Positions 1 to 5,374 of a stretch of 5,412 nt of DNA are shown one piece after another (position 1 is the stretch's first letter; every line of letters begins with the position of its first letter). Under the pieces are notes generated by a model. It was not told where the DNA came from and did no database searches. It saw only the letters and a program-made list of their open reading frames with translations. The position numbers and the translations under genes are program-made. The DNA comes from Methanolinea sp. SDB (lineage in GTDB: Archaea; Halobacteriota; Methanomicrobia; Methanomicrobiales; Methanospirillaceae), in assembly GCA_001412335.1 (NCBI GenBank), contig LKUF01000030.1, positions 1 through 5,412 on the forward strand, read 5' to 3'.

Positions 1-233
1 TGGTCTTCGGTGGCGACGGCAAGCCTCTTCTCGCCGCTCTTTTGTGGGATCCCTTTTGGAACGGCCCATGACTTCAGCACGCCCTCTCTCTCAAGCCTCA
101 AGTCGAAGTGATGGTGGCTCGCGTCATGCTCCTGAATCACGAAGCGGGGGTGATCTCCAGGTTTGTTCTTCGATCCTTCCGGCTCTTTTGTCTTTTTGAA
201 ATCCCGCTTCCCCCGGTATTCCTCAAGCGGCAT
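1..233 (-). CDS. LigD-type DNA repair 3'-phosphoesterase (PE) domain protein, C-terminal part outside window
   Basis: Partial gene: 77 complete codons plus two bases of the next. The ATG is at 233-231, one base after the Ku stop codon, and the gene runs off the left edge. The PE domain of bacterial LigD trims 3'-phosphates and 3'-ribonucleotides from broken DNA ends to leave a ligatable 3'-OH. The sequence shows the family core: FVIQEHDASHHHFDLRLE at residues 31-48, then LKSWAVPKGIP (53-63) and KRLAVATED (69-77). His36, His42, Asp44 and Arg46 have the same spacing as the catalytic/metal-binding His, His, Asp and Arg of Pseudomonas LigD PE. The cut last codon begins CA, which fits the next catalytic His (the His of the usual EDHP motif). 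The N-terminal 28 residues are basic and probably disordered. There is no strong Shine-Dalgarno, so translation is probably coupled to Ku. It could be a stand-alone PE protein or the front of a PE-ligase fusion; the window cannot decide. Confidence 0.9.
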   Translation of the reverse strand, partial: MPLEEYRGKRDFKKTKEPEGSKNKPGDHPRFVIQEHDASHHHFDLRLEREGVLKSWAVPKGIPQKSGEKRLAVATED

Positions 234-234
234 C

Positions 235-1050
235 TCACGTCCCTGCCTGCTCTGCCTTCATCTTCTCGAGAGTCTCCTCGAGAGCCTCCAACAGTTCTTT
301 TGCCTCTTCTGCCTTCGGCTTCTCGATCTTCACGGTCTCACCTTTCAGTTTCTTTTCCACTGCCTCCTCCACCCGCTTCCGGTAGCTGTCATGGAATTCG
401 TTGATGTCGAACTCGCCGGCCAGATCGTCGATGATCCTCGTTGCAAGTTCAATCTCCCTCTCCTGTGGTTCCGGCATCTCCCGGAGTTCTTCAATACGCC
501 CGGTATCGACGATCTCGCCGGGGTAGTGGAGCGTTGTAAGGACGAGGGCCTGCCGGTACTCCCTGACAAGGGCCGGGTATTCCTTGGTGCGAAGCGTGAT
601 CCGACCCACTCCCGCCCTCCCGGATTCCCGGAATGCAGCAAGGAGGAGGGAATAAGGCTCTTTGTTCTCATCCGGCAGGAGGATGTAGCTCTTCTGGTAG
701 TATACGGGGTCGACCGAGAGTGAATAGACGAACTTGTCCAGCCTGATCTTCCTGTCGGATTCGGGTTTCAATGCTTCCAGCTCGTCTTTCTCAAAGATGA
801 CGTATTCGTCTTTTCCAACCTCGTAGCCCTTGACCACGTCCTCCCAGGGTACCACCTCGTTGTCGTGCTCGCACATCCTGACATAATGAATCGGGTGGTT
901 GTCTTTTTTGTGGAGGAGACGGAACGAGACCGACTGGGTCCTCACCATGGTAACAAGTTTTACCGGTATGTTTACGAGACCGATACTGATAGTGCCGGTC
1001 CAGAAGGGACGGGATGATACCGTATCCTGGTCTTCATTCGTGGGACTCAT
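235..1050 (-). CDS. ku: Ku DNA end-binding protein (prokaryotic NHEJ Ku)
   Basis: 271 aa, a normal length for a prokaryotic Ku. Ku homodimers thread onto double-strand break ends, protect them and recruit the end-joining polymerase and ligase. The core ring domain is clear: FWTGTISIGLVNIPVKL at residues 16-32 (the family signature near the N-terminus), SFRLLHKKD (42-50), the CEHDNEVVPWEDVVKGYE segment (60-77), DPVYYQKSYILLPDE (114-128), GRITLRTKEY (149-158), LVLTTLHYP (169-177) and the late GEFD...FHDSYR segment (212-224). Residues about 225-271 form a Lys/Glu-rich, probably helical tail. The ATG at 1050-1048 follows the polymerase stop by one base, with GGTGA 6 nt upstream. It sits between polymerase and phosphoesterase genes in the same operon, which supports a true NHEJ role. 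The fold assignment is firm; activity is inferred from family and context. Confidence 0.97.
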   Translation of the reverse strand: MSPTNEDQDTVSSRPFWTGTISIGLVNIPVKLVTMVRTQSVSFRLLHKKDNHPIHYVRMCEHDNEVVPWEDVVKGYEVGKDEYVIFEKDELEALKPESDRKIRLDKFVYSLSVDPVYYQKSYILLPDENKEPYSLLLAAFRESGRAGVGRITLRTKEYPALVREYRQALVLTTLHYPGEIVDTGRIEELREMPEPQEREIELATRIIDDLAGEFDINEFHDSYRKRVEEAVEKKLKGETVKIEKPKAEEAKELLEALEETLEKMKAEQAGT

Positions 1051-1051
1051 C

Positions 1052-1897
1052 TCATTTCACCACGATCTCCTGGGGATTTTTCCAGATCTCTCTCCAGGGA
1101 TCATATTTTCTCGAAATTAACGTGGAAATATTAAAATCTTCGGGTTGCGGGTCACCCGCCATCTCGCCCCATTCAAGGGGGGCGGATACCGTTGCCATCG
1201 TCTCTGCCCGGAGACTGTACGGGCAGACCATCGTCTTTCCTTTGCTGTTCTGGAGATAATCGATAAAGACCGTTGCCGGCTCCCGGGAATCTGATAATTC
1301 GGACCTGACCTGCTCATCCTGGTCTTCCATGATCCTGCCTACCCCGTGGACGAAATCGCGGACCTCGCGGAAGGTGTAGCCCTCCCTCAATGGGACCGCT
1401 ACGTGGAGCCCCTTCTTTCCCGAGGTCTTTGGATACGAGCATATCTCCAGTTCGTCAAGCAGTCTTTTCAGGAGCCCGGCCACACGGCAGGCGTCACGAA
1501 ATGTAGCCGGAGGTTCCGGGTCGATATCAAAATACGCCACGTCGGGTGTGTCAATGGACGATACCCGTGAGAGTGGGGTATGGATCTCGATTGCTGCAAG
1601 GTTTGCAAGCCAGACGAGGGTGTCTGGATCGTCGCAGAGAATGTATCGTGTGCCGTCCCGGGGGTAGGTCCTGATCCATTCTGGTGCGTTCCGGGGAATA
1701 TCCTTCTGGTAGAATCCTTCGCTCCCAACCCCGTCCGGGAACCTGCGGATAGTAAGGGGCCTTTCCCGGAGGTGGGGGATCATGAGGGGAGCAATCCTGA
1801 TGTAATATTCTATGACATCTTTTTTTGATATACCTGGGCCTGGATACAGTATCCTGTCCAGGTTGGAGAAGGCGACCCGGGTCTCCTGCTGAACCAT
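1052..1897 (-). CDS. LigD-type NHEJ polymerase/primase (Pol domain) as a separate protein
   Basis: 281 aa, the size of an isolated LigD Pol domain (archaeo-eukaryotic primase superfamily). In bacteria this domain is usually fused to ligase and PE; here it stands alone. It fills gaps and adds a few nucleotides at Ku-bound ends, and family members prefer ribonucleotides. Motifs in order: an N-terminal LigD Pol signature ILYPGPGISKKDVIEYY (16-32) followed by HLRERPLTIRRFPDG (42-56); motif I FDID with metal ligands Asp124 and Asp126; motif II SGKKGLHVAVP (159-169) with nucleotide-binding His165; motif III FIDYLQN with third metal ligand Asp213, followed by KTMVCPYSLRA (221-231). All catalytic residues are present, so it should be active. 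It is the first gene of the leftward operon. The ATG at 1897-1895 is the natural family start. No clear Shine-Dalgarno precedes it, so the mRNA may be nearly leaderless. Its last codons contain the GGTGA for Ku. Confidence 0.96.
   Translation of the reverse strand: MVQQETRVAFSNLDRILYPGPGISKKDVIEYYIRIAPLMIPHLRERPLTIRRFPDGVGSEGFYQKDIPRNAPEWIRTYPRDGTRYILCDDPDTLVWLANLAAIEIHTPLSRVSSIDTPDVAYFDIDPEPPATFRDACRVAGLLKRLLDELEICSYPKTSGKKGLHVAVPLREGYTFREVRDFVHGVGRIMEDQDEQVRSELSDSREPATVFIDYLQNSKGKTMVCPYSLRAETMATVSAPLEWGEMAGDPQPEDFNISTLISRKYDPWREIWKNPQEIVVK
1057..1061 (-). promoter_or_regulatory. Ribosome binding site GGTGA for Ku
   Basis: GGTGA on the minus strand lies inside the last codons of the polymerase gene, 6 nt before the Ku ATG. 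It matches the anti-Shine-Dalgarno of archaeal 16S rRNA and supports the ATG at 1050 as the Ku start. Confidence 0.7.
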
Positions 1898-1927
1898 GCC
1901 GTTTCAAAGAGGTATCAGGGGCGATTG

Positions 1928-1940
1928 ATGAATAATTGTT
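1928..1940 (-). promoter_or_regulatory. Candidate TATA-like element for the end-joining operon
   Basis: On the minus strand this reads AACAATTATTCAT, an AT-rich island in GC-rich surroundings, centred about 37 nt before the polymerase ATG. With the archaeal TATA-to-start distance of about 25-27 nt, transcription would begin roughly 10 nt before the ATG. That agrees with the lack of a visible Shine-Dalgarno. It is a weak match to the TATA consensus, so the call is tentative. Confidence 0.35.
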
Positions 1941-1986
1941 CGCTTCTCCGGGTGCCCGTATGAAAGACTCCGATGGGGATGGTCAA

Positions 1987-1996
1987 TCATTTAAGT
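1987..1996 (+). promoter_or_regulatory. Candidate TATA box for the glycan operon
   Basis: TCATTTAAGT, with core ATTTAAG at 1989-1995, is centred about 27 nt upstream of the GTG at 2020. This is the distance expected if the mRNA starts at or next to that GTG, giving a leaderless transcript. No Shine-Dalgarno is visible in front of any of the alternative starts, which fits. Inferred from spacing only. Confidence 0.4.
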
Positions 1997-2019
1997 CCCC
2001 CATGCGAATTAGTATACCA

Positions 2020-3330
2020 GTGAATACGGTAATCCTCGGGGGTGGACTGACAGGCATCGCCCTAGCACGGCAGCTCCACCAGGCTGGAGAAAGGGTGCAG
2101 GTGATCGAGGCAGAGGAGACGACAGGGGGCCTCTGCCGCTCCAGGCAGGAGGCCGGCTTTACCTTTGATACGGGCGGGTCACATATCATATTCTCCCGTG
2201 ATCTCGAGGTTCTCCGTTTCATGCATTCCGTTCTCGGAAAGAATCTCGAAAAGAGGGACCGGCATACCAGGATCCTCTTCAAAGGGCGCCTGGTACCGTA
2301 TCCTTTCGAGAATGGACTGTACATGCTTCCAAAGGAAGACCTCTTCTTCTGCATCAGCGAGTTTGTAAAAAATCTCATCCTTGCCGAGAAGGGTGAACTG
2401 CTCCCCCCTGCCAACTTCCGGGACTGGATCTACAATACCTTTGGAAAGGGGATCGCTGAGCTCTACATGGTCCCCTACAATGAGAAGATCTGGAACTTTC
2501 CGACAGAGAAGATGTCTTCCCACTGGGTCGAGGGCAGGGTACCACGGCCGCCCGTTGAGGACGTGATAAAGTCGGCCATCGGGATCGAGACCGAGGGATA
2601 TCTCCACCAGGCGGTCTTCACCTATCCGCTCGAGGGCGGGATCCAGGCCCTGGTCAGGGCGCTCGAGTCAGGGATCGAGGATCTCATAACCTGTGGTTTC
2701 CGGGTACGAAAGATTGCACGCGAGGATGGGATGTGGCAGATAAGCGACGGAGACCGGGTCGTGACCGCTGATCGGCTGATCAGCTGTATGCCCCTGCAGG
2801 AACTCTTCTTTGCACTCGACGATGTCCCGGACCATGTCCGTTCCGCGGTCGCATCGCTTCGGTACAATTCTATCCGCTGTGTATGTATCGGGGTGAAGGG
2901 CGATGTCCCCCCCATCTCCTGGCTCTATGTCCCTGACAGGGAGACCGGCCTTGAGAACCGCATATCCTTCCCCTCGAATTACAGCCCCCACGTTGCGCCG
3001 GAGGGGTGCAGCGCCATCCTTGCCGAGATTACGTATAACGAGGGCGATGCCATATCAGCGATGTCGGACGAGGAGATCATCGGCCATGTCATCGAATCGC
3101 TCGATCACATGGGCTTTGCGAGACCTGGCGATGTGGTCTATTCCGGGACAGAACGGCACAGGTACGCGTACGTGGTCTACGACCTCGACTACCTGGAAAA
3201 TATTGCCACGGTCAGAGAATATTGCAGGCACCGCCAGATATCGCTGGTCGGGAGATTCTCCCAGTTCGAATATCTCAACATGGACGGGTGCATCAGGAGC
3301 GTTCTGGATTTCATGCAGGGAGAATTATGA
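2020..3330 (+). CDS. FAD-dependent oxidoreductase, UDP-galactopyranose mutase / HemY-like (COG1232 type)
   Basis: 436 aa from the GTG at 2020. Two other in-frame starts exist (ATG 2002 and ATG 1960), adding 6 or 20 residues. GTG is preferred because it puts the FAD-binding strand at the N-terminus, as is usual in this family, and because a TATA-like box sits about 27 nt upstream. The Rossmann motif is VILGGGLTGIALA (residues 4-16), ending with ribose-binding Glu30. TTGGLCRS (34-41) and TFDTGGSHIIFS (48-59) follow, as in protoporphyrinogen oxidase / UGM-like enzymes. PYNEKIW at 152-158, YPLEGGIQALVRAL (202-215) and the C-terminal FAD-contact segment GRFSQFEYLNMDG (411-423) complete the fold. 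No signal peptide or membrane helix is evident, so it is cytoplasmic. It is first in an operon with two glycosyltransferases, so it probably modifies a nucleotide sugar or a lipid-linked precursor, perhaps by UGM-like ring contraction. Heme synthesis is unlikely in this context. The substrate is unknown. Confidence 0.85.
   Translation: MNTVILGGGLTGIALARQLHQAGERVQVIEAEETTGGLCRSRQEAGFTFDTGGSHIIFSRDLEVLRFMHSVLGKNLEKRDRHTRILFKGRLVPYPFENGLYMLPKEDLFFCISEFVKNLILAEKGELLPPANFRDWIYNTFGKGIAELYMVPYNEKIWNFPTEKMSSHWVEGRVPRPPVEDVIKSAIGIETEGYLHQAVFTYPLEGGIQALVRALESGIEDLITCGFRVRKIAREDGMWQISDGDRVVTADRLISCMPLQELFFALDDVPDHVRSAVASLRYNSIRCVCIGVKGDVPPISWLYVPDRETGLENRISFPSNYSPHVAPEGCSAILAEITYNEGDAISAMSDEEIIGHVIESLDHMGFARPGDVVYSGTERHRYAYVVYDLDYLENIATVREYCRHRQISLVGRFSQFEYLNMDGCIRSVLDFMQGEL
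3318..3322 (+). promoter_or_regulatory. Ribosome binding site GGGAG deciding the GT4 start
   Basis: GGGAG ends 4 nt before the ATG at 3327. The reading frame is open further upstream (a possible ATG at 3222), but that region lies within the oxidoreductase gene. The Shine-Dalgarno, the ATGA overlap and the family-like N-terminus MKVDFYVEDM all select 3327. Confidence 0.6.
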
Positions 3331-4304
3331 AAGTCGACTTCTATGTTGAGGATATGCTCTTTTTCAAGTATATCGGGTGTGCCACCGTCGCACGGACGCT
3401 CTACCGCGAGCTTGCCGGGATGGACGGGATCGAGTTGAGGTGGAAATCGCGGGAGAAGAATGCGGACGTGGTCCATTACCACACGTTCGGCCCGTTTGCC
3501 ATGCATAACCGGAGGTCTGCCGGCGGGAAGAAGGTCCTCACCGCACATTCCACCCCGAGGATCAACGAGGGAAATATTGCACTCGCCCGGATGATAAATA
3601 AGAAGTATCCGAAAATTTACCGGAAGTTCGATCATATCGTGACGATCTCCCAGCCATGCCACGACGAGGTCTGTGCGATGGTCCCTGAAATGCCGGTGAC
3701 GATGATTCCAAATGGCGTGAACCGTGAATATTTCAAGCCGGACCATACGAAGAGGGAAGAGTTCAGGTCCATGTACAATATCCCGGAAGACCGGGATCTG
3801 GTGCTCTCGGTAGCCCAGCAGACCCCGAGGAAGGGCCTGTATGACTTTCTTGCCTTGTCCAGGGCACTTCCGGAGAAGACATTTGTCTGGGTTGGAGGGT
3901 TTCCCTATGGGGCCCTCTCAAAGGATTATGCGAAGATCAAGCGTCTCAAGAGGAAGTGCGGGGATAACGTGATCTTTGCCGGCTACGTCGACGAGGTGGT
4001 GAAGGCGTATTGTGCGGCAGATATCTTCCTCATGCCCTCGTATGCCGAGACATTCGGCCTTGTCATCCTTGAGGCCCTCTCCTGCGGGCTTCCGGTGATT
4101 GCCAGGGATATCCCCGAGTTCCGTGACATATTCGGGGACAGGATCCTCTATTTCTCGGAGAGGAAGCAGGCGGAGGGTCACCTCATGGATAGCGACCTCC
4201 AGAAGAGGTATGCAGAGCAAGCCAGGGAATTTTCAGCAGGGTTCGATATACGGGAGAGTGCTGCCCATCACATGGAACTGTACAGGGAGTTAGCAGAATC
4301 ATGA
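3327..4304 (+). CDS. GT4-family glycosyltransferase (GT-B fold)
   Basis: 325 aa, slightly short for a GT4 enzyme (often 350-400). GT4 enzymes are retaining transferases that move a sugar from a nucleotide donor to a lipid, glycan or protein-linked acceptor at the cytoplasmic face. The N-terminal acceptor domain covers about residues 1-150 and includes VVHYHTFGPF (48-57), AHSTPR (73-78), the IVTIS strand (104-108) and IPNGVN (127-132). The C-terminal donor domain starts near residue 157: LSVAQQTPRKGLYDF (160-174) supplies the phosphate-binding Arg168/Lys169, then VIFAGYV (215-221), and the EX7E motif YAETFGLVILEALSCGLPV (239-257) with Glu241 and Glu249. No membrane segment is seen, so it is cytoplasmic or peripheral. 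It overlaps the oxidoreductase by ATGA and overlaps the GT2 gene in the same way, indicating one co-translated operon. Donor and acceptor cannot be told from sequence. Confidence 0.93.
   Translation: MKVDFYVEDMLFFKYIGCATVARTLYRELAGMDGIELRWKSREKNADVVHYHTFGPFAMHNRRSAGGKKVLTAHSTPRINEGNIALARMINKKYPKIYRKFDHIVTISQPCHDEVCAMVPEMPVTMIPNGVNREYFKPDHTKREEFRSMYNIPEDRDLVLSVAQQTPRKGLYDFLALSRALPEKTFVWVGGFPYGALSKDYAKIKRLKRKCGDNVIFAGYVDEVVKAYCAADIFLMPSYAETFGLVILEALSCGLPVIARDIPEFRDIFGDRILYFSERKQAEGHLMDSDLQKRYAEQAREFSAGFDIRESAAHHMELYRELAES
4285..4289 (+). promoter_or_regulatory. Ribosome binding site GGGAG for GT2
   Basis: GGGAG lies 11 nt before the ATG at 4301, inside the end of the GT4 gene. The spacing is longer than ideal, and coupling through the ATGA overlap may matter more. 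Confidence 0.4.
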
Positions 4305-5002
4305 TATCTGTCGTCGTCCCGGCATACAACGAGGAGGCAAACATCGGCCGGTGCCTTGAATCGCTCAACAGGCAGTCCCTGCCGAGGGACGAATATGAGA
4401 TCATCGTCGTTGACGGCGACTCGAAGGACAACACCCGGCAGATTGCAGAGCGTTATGCCGACCTTGTCTTCATCCAGACCAGTAAAAAGGTCGGCGGGGC
4501 ACGAAACGACGGGGCAATGAAGGCACGGGGCGACATCCTGGCGACAACGGATGCCGACTGCATCATCCCGGACAACTGGCTGGAGATTATCCAGGACGAC
4601 TTTGAGAAGCATGATATCGTCCAGCTATACGGTCCTGTTGATCCCATAGAGGAGGGCGTAAAGAACTGGCTCTCTCTTGCACTCGCCAATAATTTCTCAA
4701 GGATCGGGTATTACACCAAAACCCTCTATTACACCCTGGGATGCAACACCGCGTTTCGCAGGGACGCTTTTTTAGAGGCAGGGATGTACAGGACCATCGA
4801 CGCCGGTGACGACCTCGAGATCGCGAAACGGATGGCGGAGCTTGGACGCGTGATGTTTGACAGCCGGATGCGTGTCTCGTTCTCCATGCGCCGGTACGAG
4901 CAGTTCGGGACGGTAAAGTCCCTCTATGAATGGCTCTACATTGTTGTCCATGGCGGGTCGTCGGAGAAGCACAGCTACACGCGACGGGAATACAAGAAAT
5001 AA
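4301..5002 (+). CDS. GT2-family glycosyltransferase (GT-A fold)
   Basis: 233 aa, essentially the catalytic GT-A domain with little else. GT2 enzymes are inverting transferases that use nucleotide sugars and a divalent metal. Motifs: SVVVPAYNEE (3-12) opening the nucleotide-binding fold; IIVVDGDSKDNT (34-45) with uracil/ribose-contacting Asp38; GGARNDGAMKARGDIL (65-80); the DXD metal motif ATTDADC (81-87) with Asp84 and Asp86; GCNTAFRRDAFLEAGMY (147-163), the usual acceptor-side segment; and AGDDLEIAKRM (168-178), whose Asp170/Asp171 occupy the catalytic-base (ED-like) position. The C-terminus has a moderately hydrophobic stretch (EWLYIVVHGG, 210-219), too short for a sure membrane helix. The ATG overlaps the GT4 stop (ATGA). 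It is the last gene of the operon and is followed at once by an oligo-T terminator. The acceptor is unknown; a lipid-linked glycan or surface polysaccharide is likely from context. Confidence 0.93.
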   Translation: MISVVVPAYNEEANIGRCLESLNRQSLPRDEYEIIVVDGDSKDNTRQIAERYADLVFIQTSKKVGGARNDGAMKARGDILATTDADCIIPDNWLEIIQDDFEKHDIVQLYGPVDPIEEGVKNWLSLALANNFSRIGYYTKTLYYTLGCNTAFRRDAFLEAGMYRTIDAGDDLEIAKRMAELGRVMFDSRMRVSFSMRRYEQFGTVKSLYEWLYIVVHGGSSEKHSYTRREYKK

Positions 5003-5014
5003 TTCTTTTTTATT
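5003..5014 (+). terminator. Oligo-T terminator of the glycan operon
   Basis: TTCTTTTTTATT follows directly on the TAA stop of the GT2 gene and includes a run of six T. Archaeal RNA polymerase commonly stops at such T-runs without a hairpin. The position fits the end of the three-gene operon. Confidence 0.6.
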
Positions 5015-5026
5015 GAGTCCCTGTCA

Positions 5027-5036
5027 ATTTTTATAG
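5027..5036 (+). promoter_or_regulatory. TATA-like element upstream of repeat copy 1
   Basis: ATTTTTATAG is centred about 32 nt before the start of repeat copy 1. It is a good match to an archaeal TATA box. A transcript starting about 27 nt downstream would begin a few bases before the repeat. Its T-run could also serve as a second terminator for the upstream operon. Confidence 0.45.
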
Positions 5037-5063
5037 CCCGCAGGAAGTGTTTTCGAGCATCCT

Positions 5064-5170
5064 GACCGGGGGTTGCACCCTCTCCTTGAACCACCCCCGC
5101 ATGCGATATCATTTGGGCAGGGTAGGCCGCTGATTGTGTGGGATCCAGAATCCCCCCAGATACAGACCCT
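5064..5170 (+). repeat. Direct repeat copy 1, candidate small structured RNA
   Basis: About 107 bp, with a partner copy at 5239-5347. By hand alignment the last 98 bp differ at about 14 positions plus one gap, or roughly 85% identity. The most conserved block starts TTGCACCC and runs through CCTTGAACCACCCCCGCA (5073-5101, one difference); a second identical block is ATTGTGTGGGATCC (5133-5146). A 5-bp hairpin (5068-5072 with 5078-5082, one G-T pair, loop TTGCA) and a second stem GGGAT/ATCCC (5140-5144 with 5050+100 to 5154) can form. The indels do not keep a reading frame, so this is not a coding duplication. It could be a small RNA gene, a relic of a mobile element, or a binding-site array. 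The strand is assigned from the TATA-like element upstream. Confidence 0.6.
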
Positions 5171-5204
5171 CATAATGTCGGTGGCAGAGCAGAGTCGTAC
5201 CGGG

Positions 5205-5216
5205 TATGAATAATAG
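5205..5216 (+). promoter_or_regulatory. TATA-like element upstream of repeat copy 2
   Basis: TATGAATAATAG is centred about 28 nt before repeat copy 2, at nearly the same relative position as the TATA-like element before copy 1 (offset about 178 bp, equal to the repeat period). The sequence between this element and the repeat is not similar to that before copy 1, so the shared AT-rich position is noteworthy. Confidence 0.35.
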
Positions 5217-5238
5217 TGGATTCCAATCGTGTCATGAA

Positions 5239-5347
5239 GACAGGAGGGGATTGCACCCCCTCCTTGAACCACCCCCGCAGGTGATACCATGTGGGCAGGG
5301 TTGACTGGGGATTGTGTGGGATCCGGAAACCCCACGATACAGTCCCT
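5239..5347 (+). repeat. Direct repeat copy 2, candidate small structured RNA
   Basis: About 109 bp, the second copy of the unit at 5064-5170. Near its left end it has a perfect 7-bp hairpin: GGAGGGG (5243-5249) pairs with CCCCTCC (5257-5263) around a loop containing TTGCA. This stem is longer than in copy 1 although the loop is unchanged. Near its right end GTGGG (5316-5320) can pair with CCCAC (5331-5335). An alternative, longer pairing joins CCCCAC (5330-5335) to GTGGGG (5356-5361), with an inner GATA/TATC stem (5336-5339 with 5347-5350). That suggests two competing folds. Confidence 0.6.
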
Positions 5348-5353
5348 ATCGCC

Positions 5354-5371
5354 TTGTGGGGTCCGCCACAA
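5354..5371. other. Stem-loop TTGTGG/CCACAA after repeat copy 2
   Basis: A perfect 6-bp inverted repeat, 5354-5359 with 5366-5371, and a 6-nt loop GGTCCG. It shares bases with the alternative CCCCAC/GTGGGG pairing that reaches into repeat copy 2, so the two structures exclude each other. Confidence 0.5.
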
Positions 5372-5374
5372 CGG

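Noticed and set aside
163..723. Long plus-strand open frame of 186 codons
   Set aside because: It lies antisense to Ku, has low-complexity Leu/Pro/Arg-rich translation and no domain; it is a by-product of the GC-rich Ku gene.
1936..2019. TTG start at 1936 for the flavoenzyme
   Set aside because: It would add 28 residues unlike the family, has no ribosome binding site, and overlaps the AT-rich element proposed as the promoter of the opposite operon.
3222..3326. Upstream ATG extending the GT4 protein by 35 residues
   Set aside because: The extension lies within the flavoenzyme gene. The Shine-Dalgarno and the family-like N-terminus support the ATG at 3327.
3189..3746. Minus-strand frame of 185 codons across the flavoenzyme/GT4 junction
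   Set aside because: It is antisense to two well-supported genes, and its translation has no recognisable motif.
5064..5347. Possible CRISPR array
   Set aside because: There are only two units of about 108 bp, they are imperfect, and they lack the regular 25-40 bp repeat / 30-40 bp spacer pattern; no cas genes are nearby.
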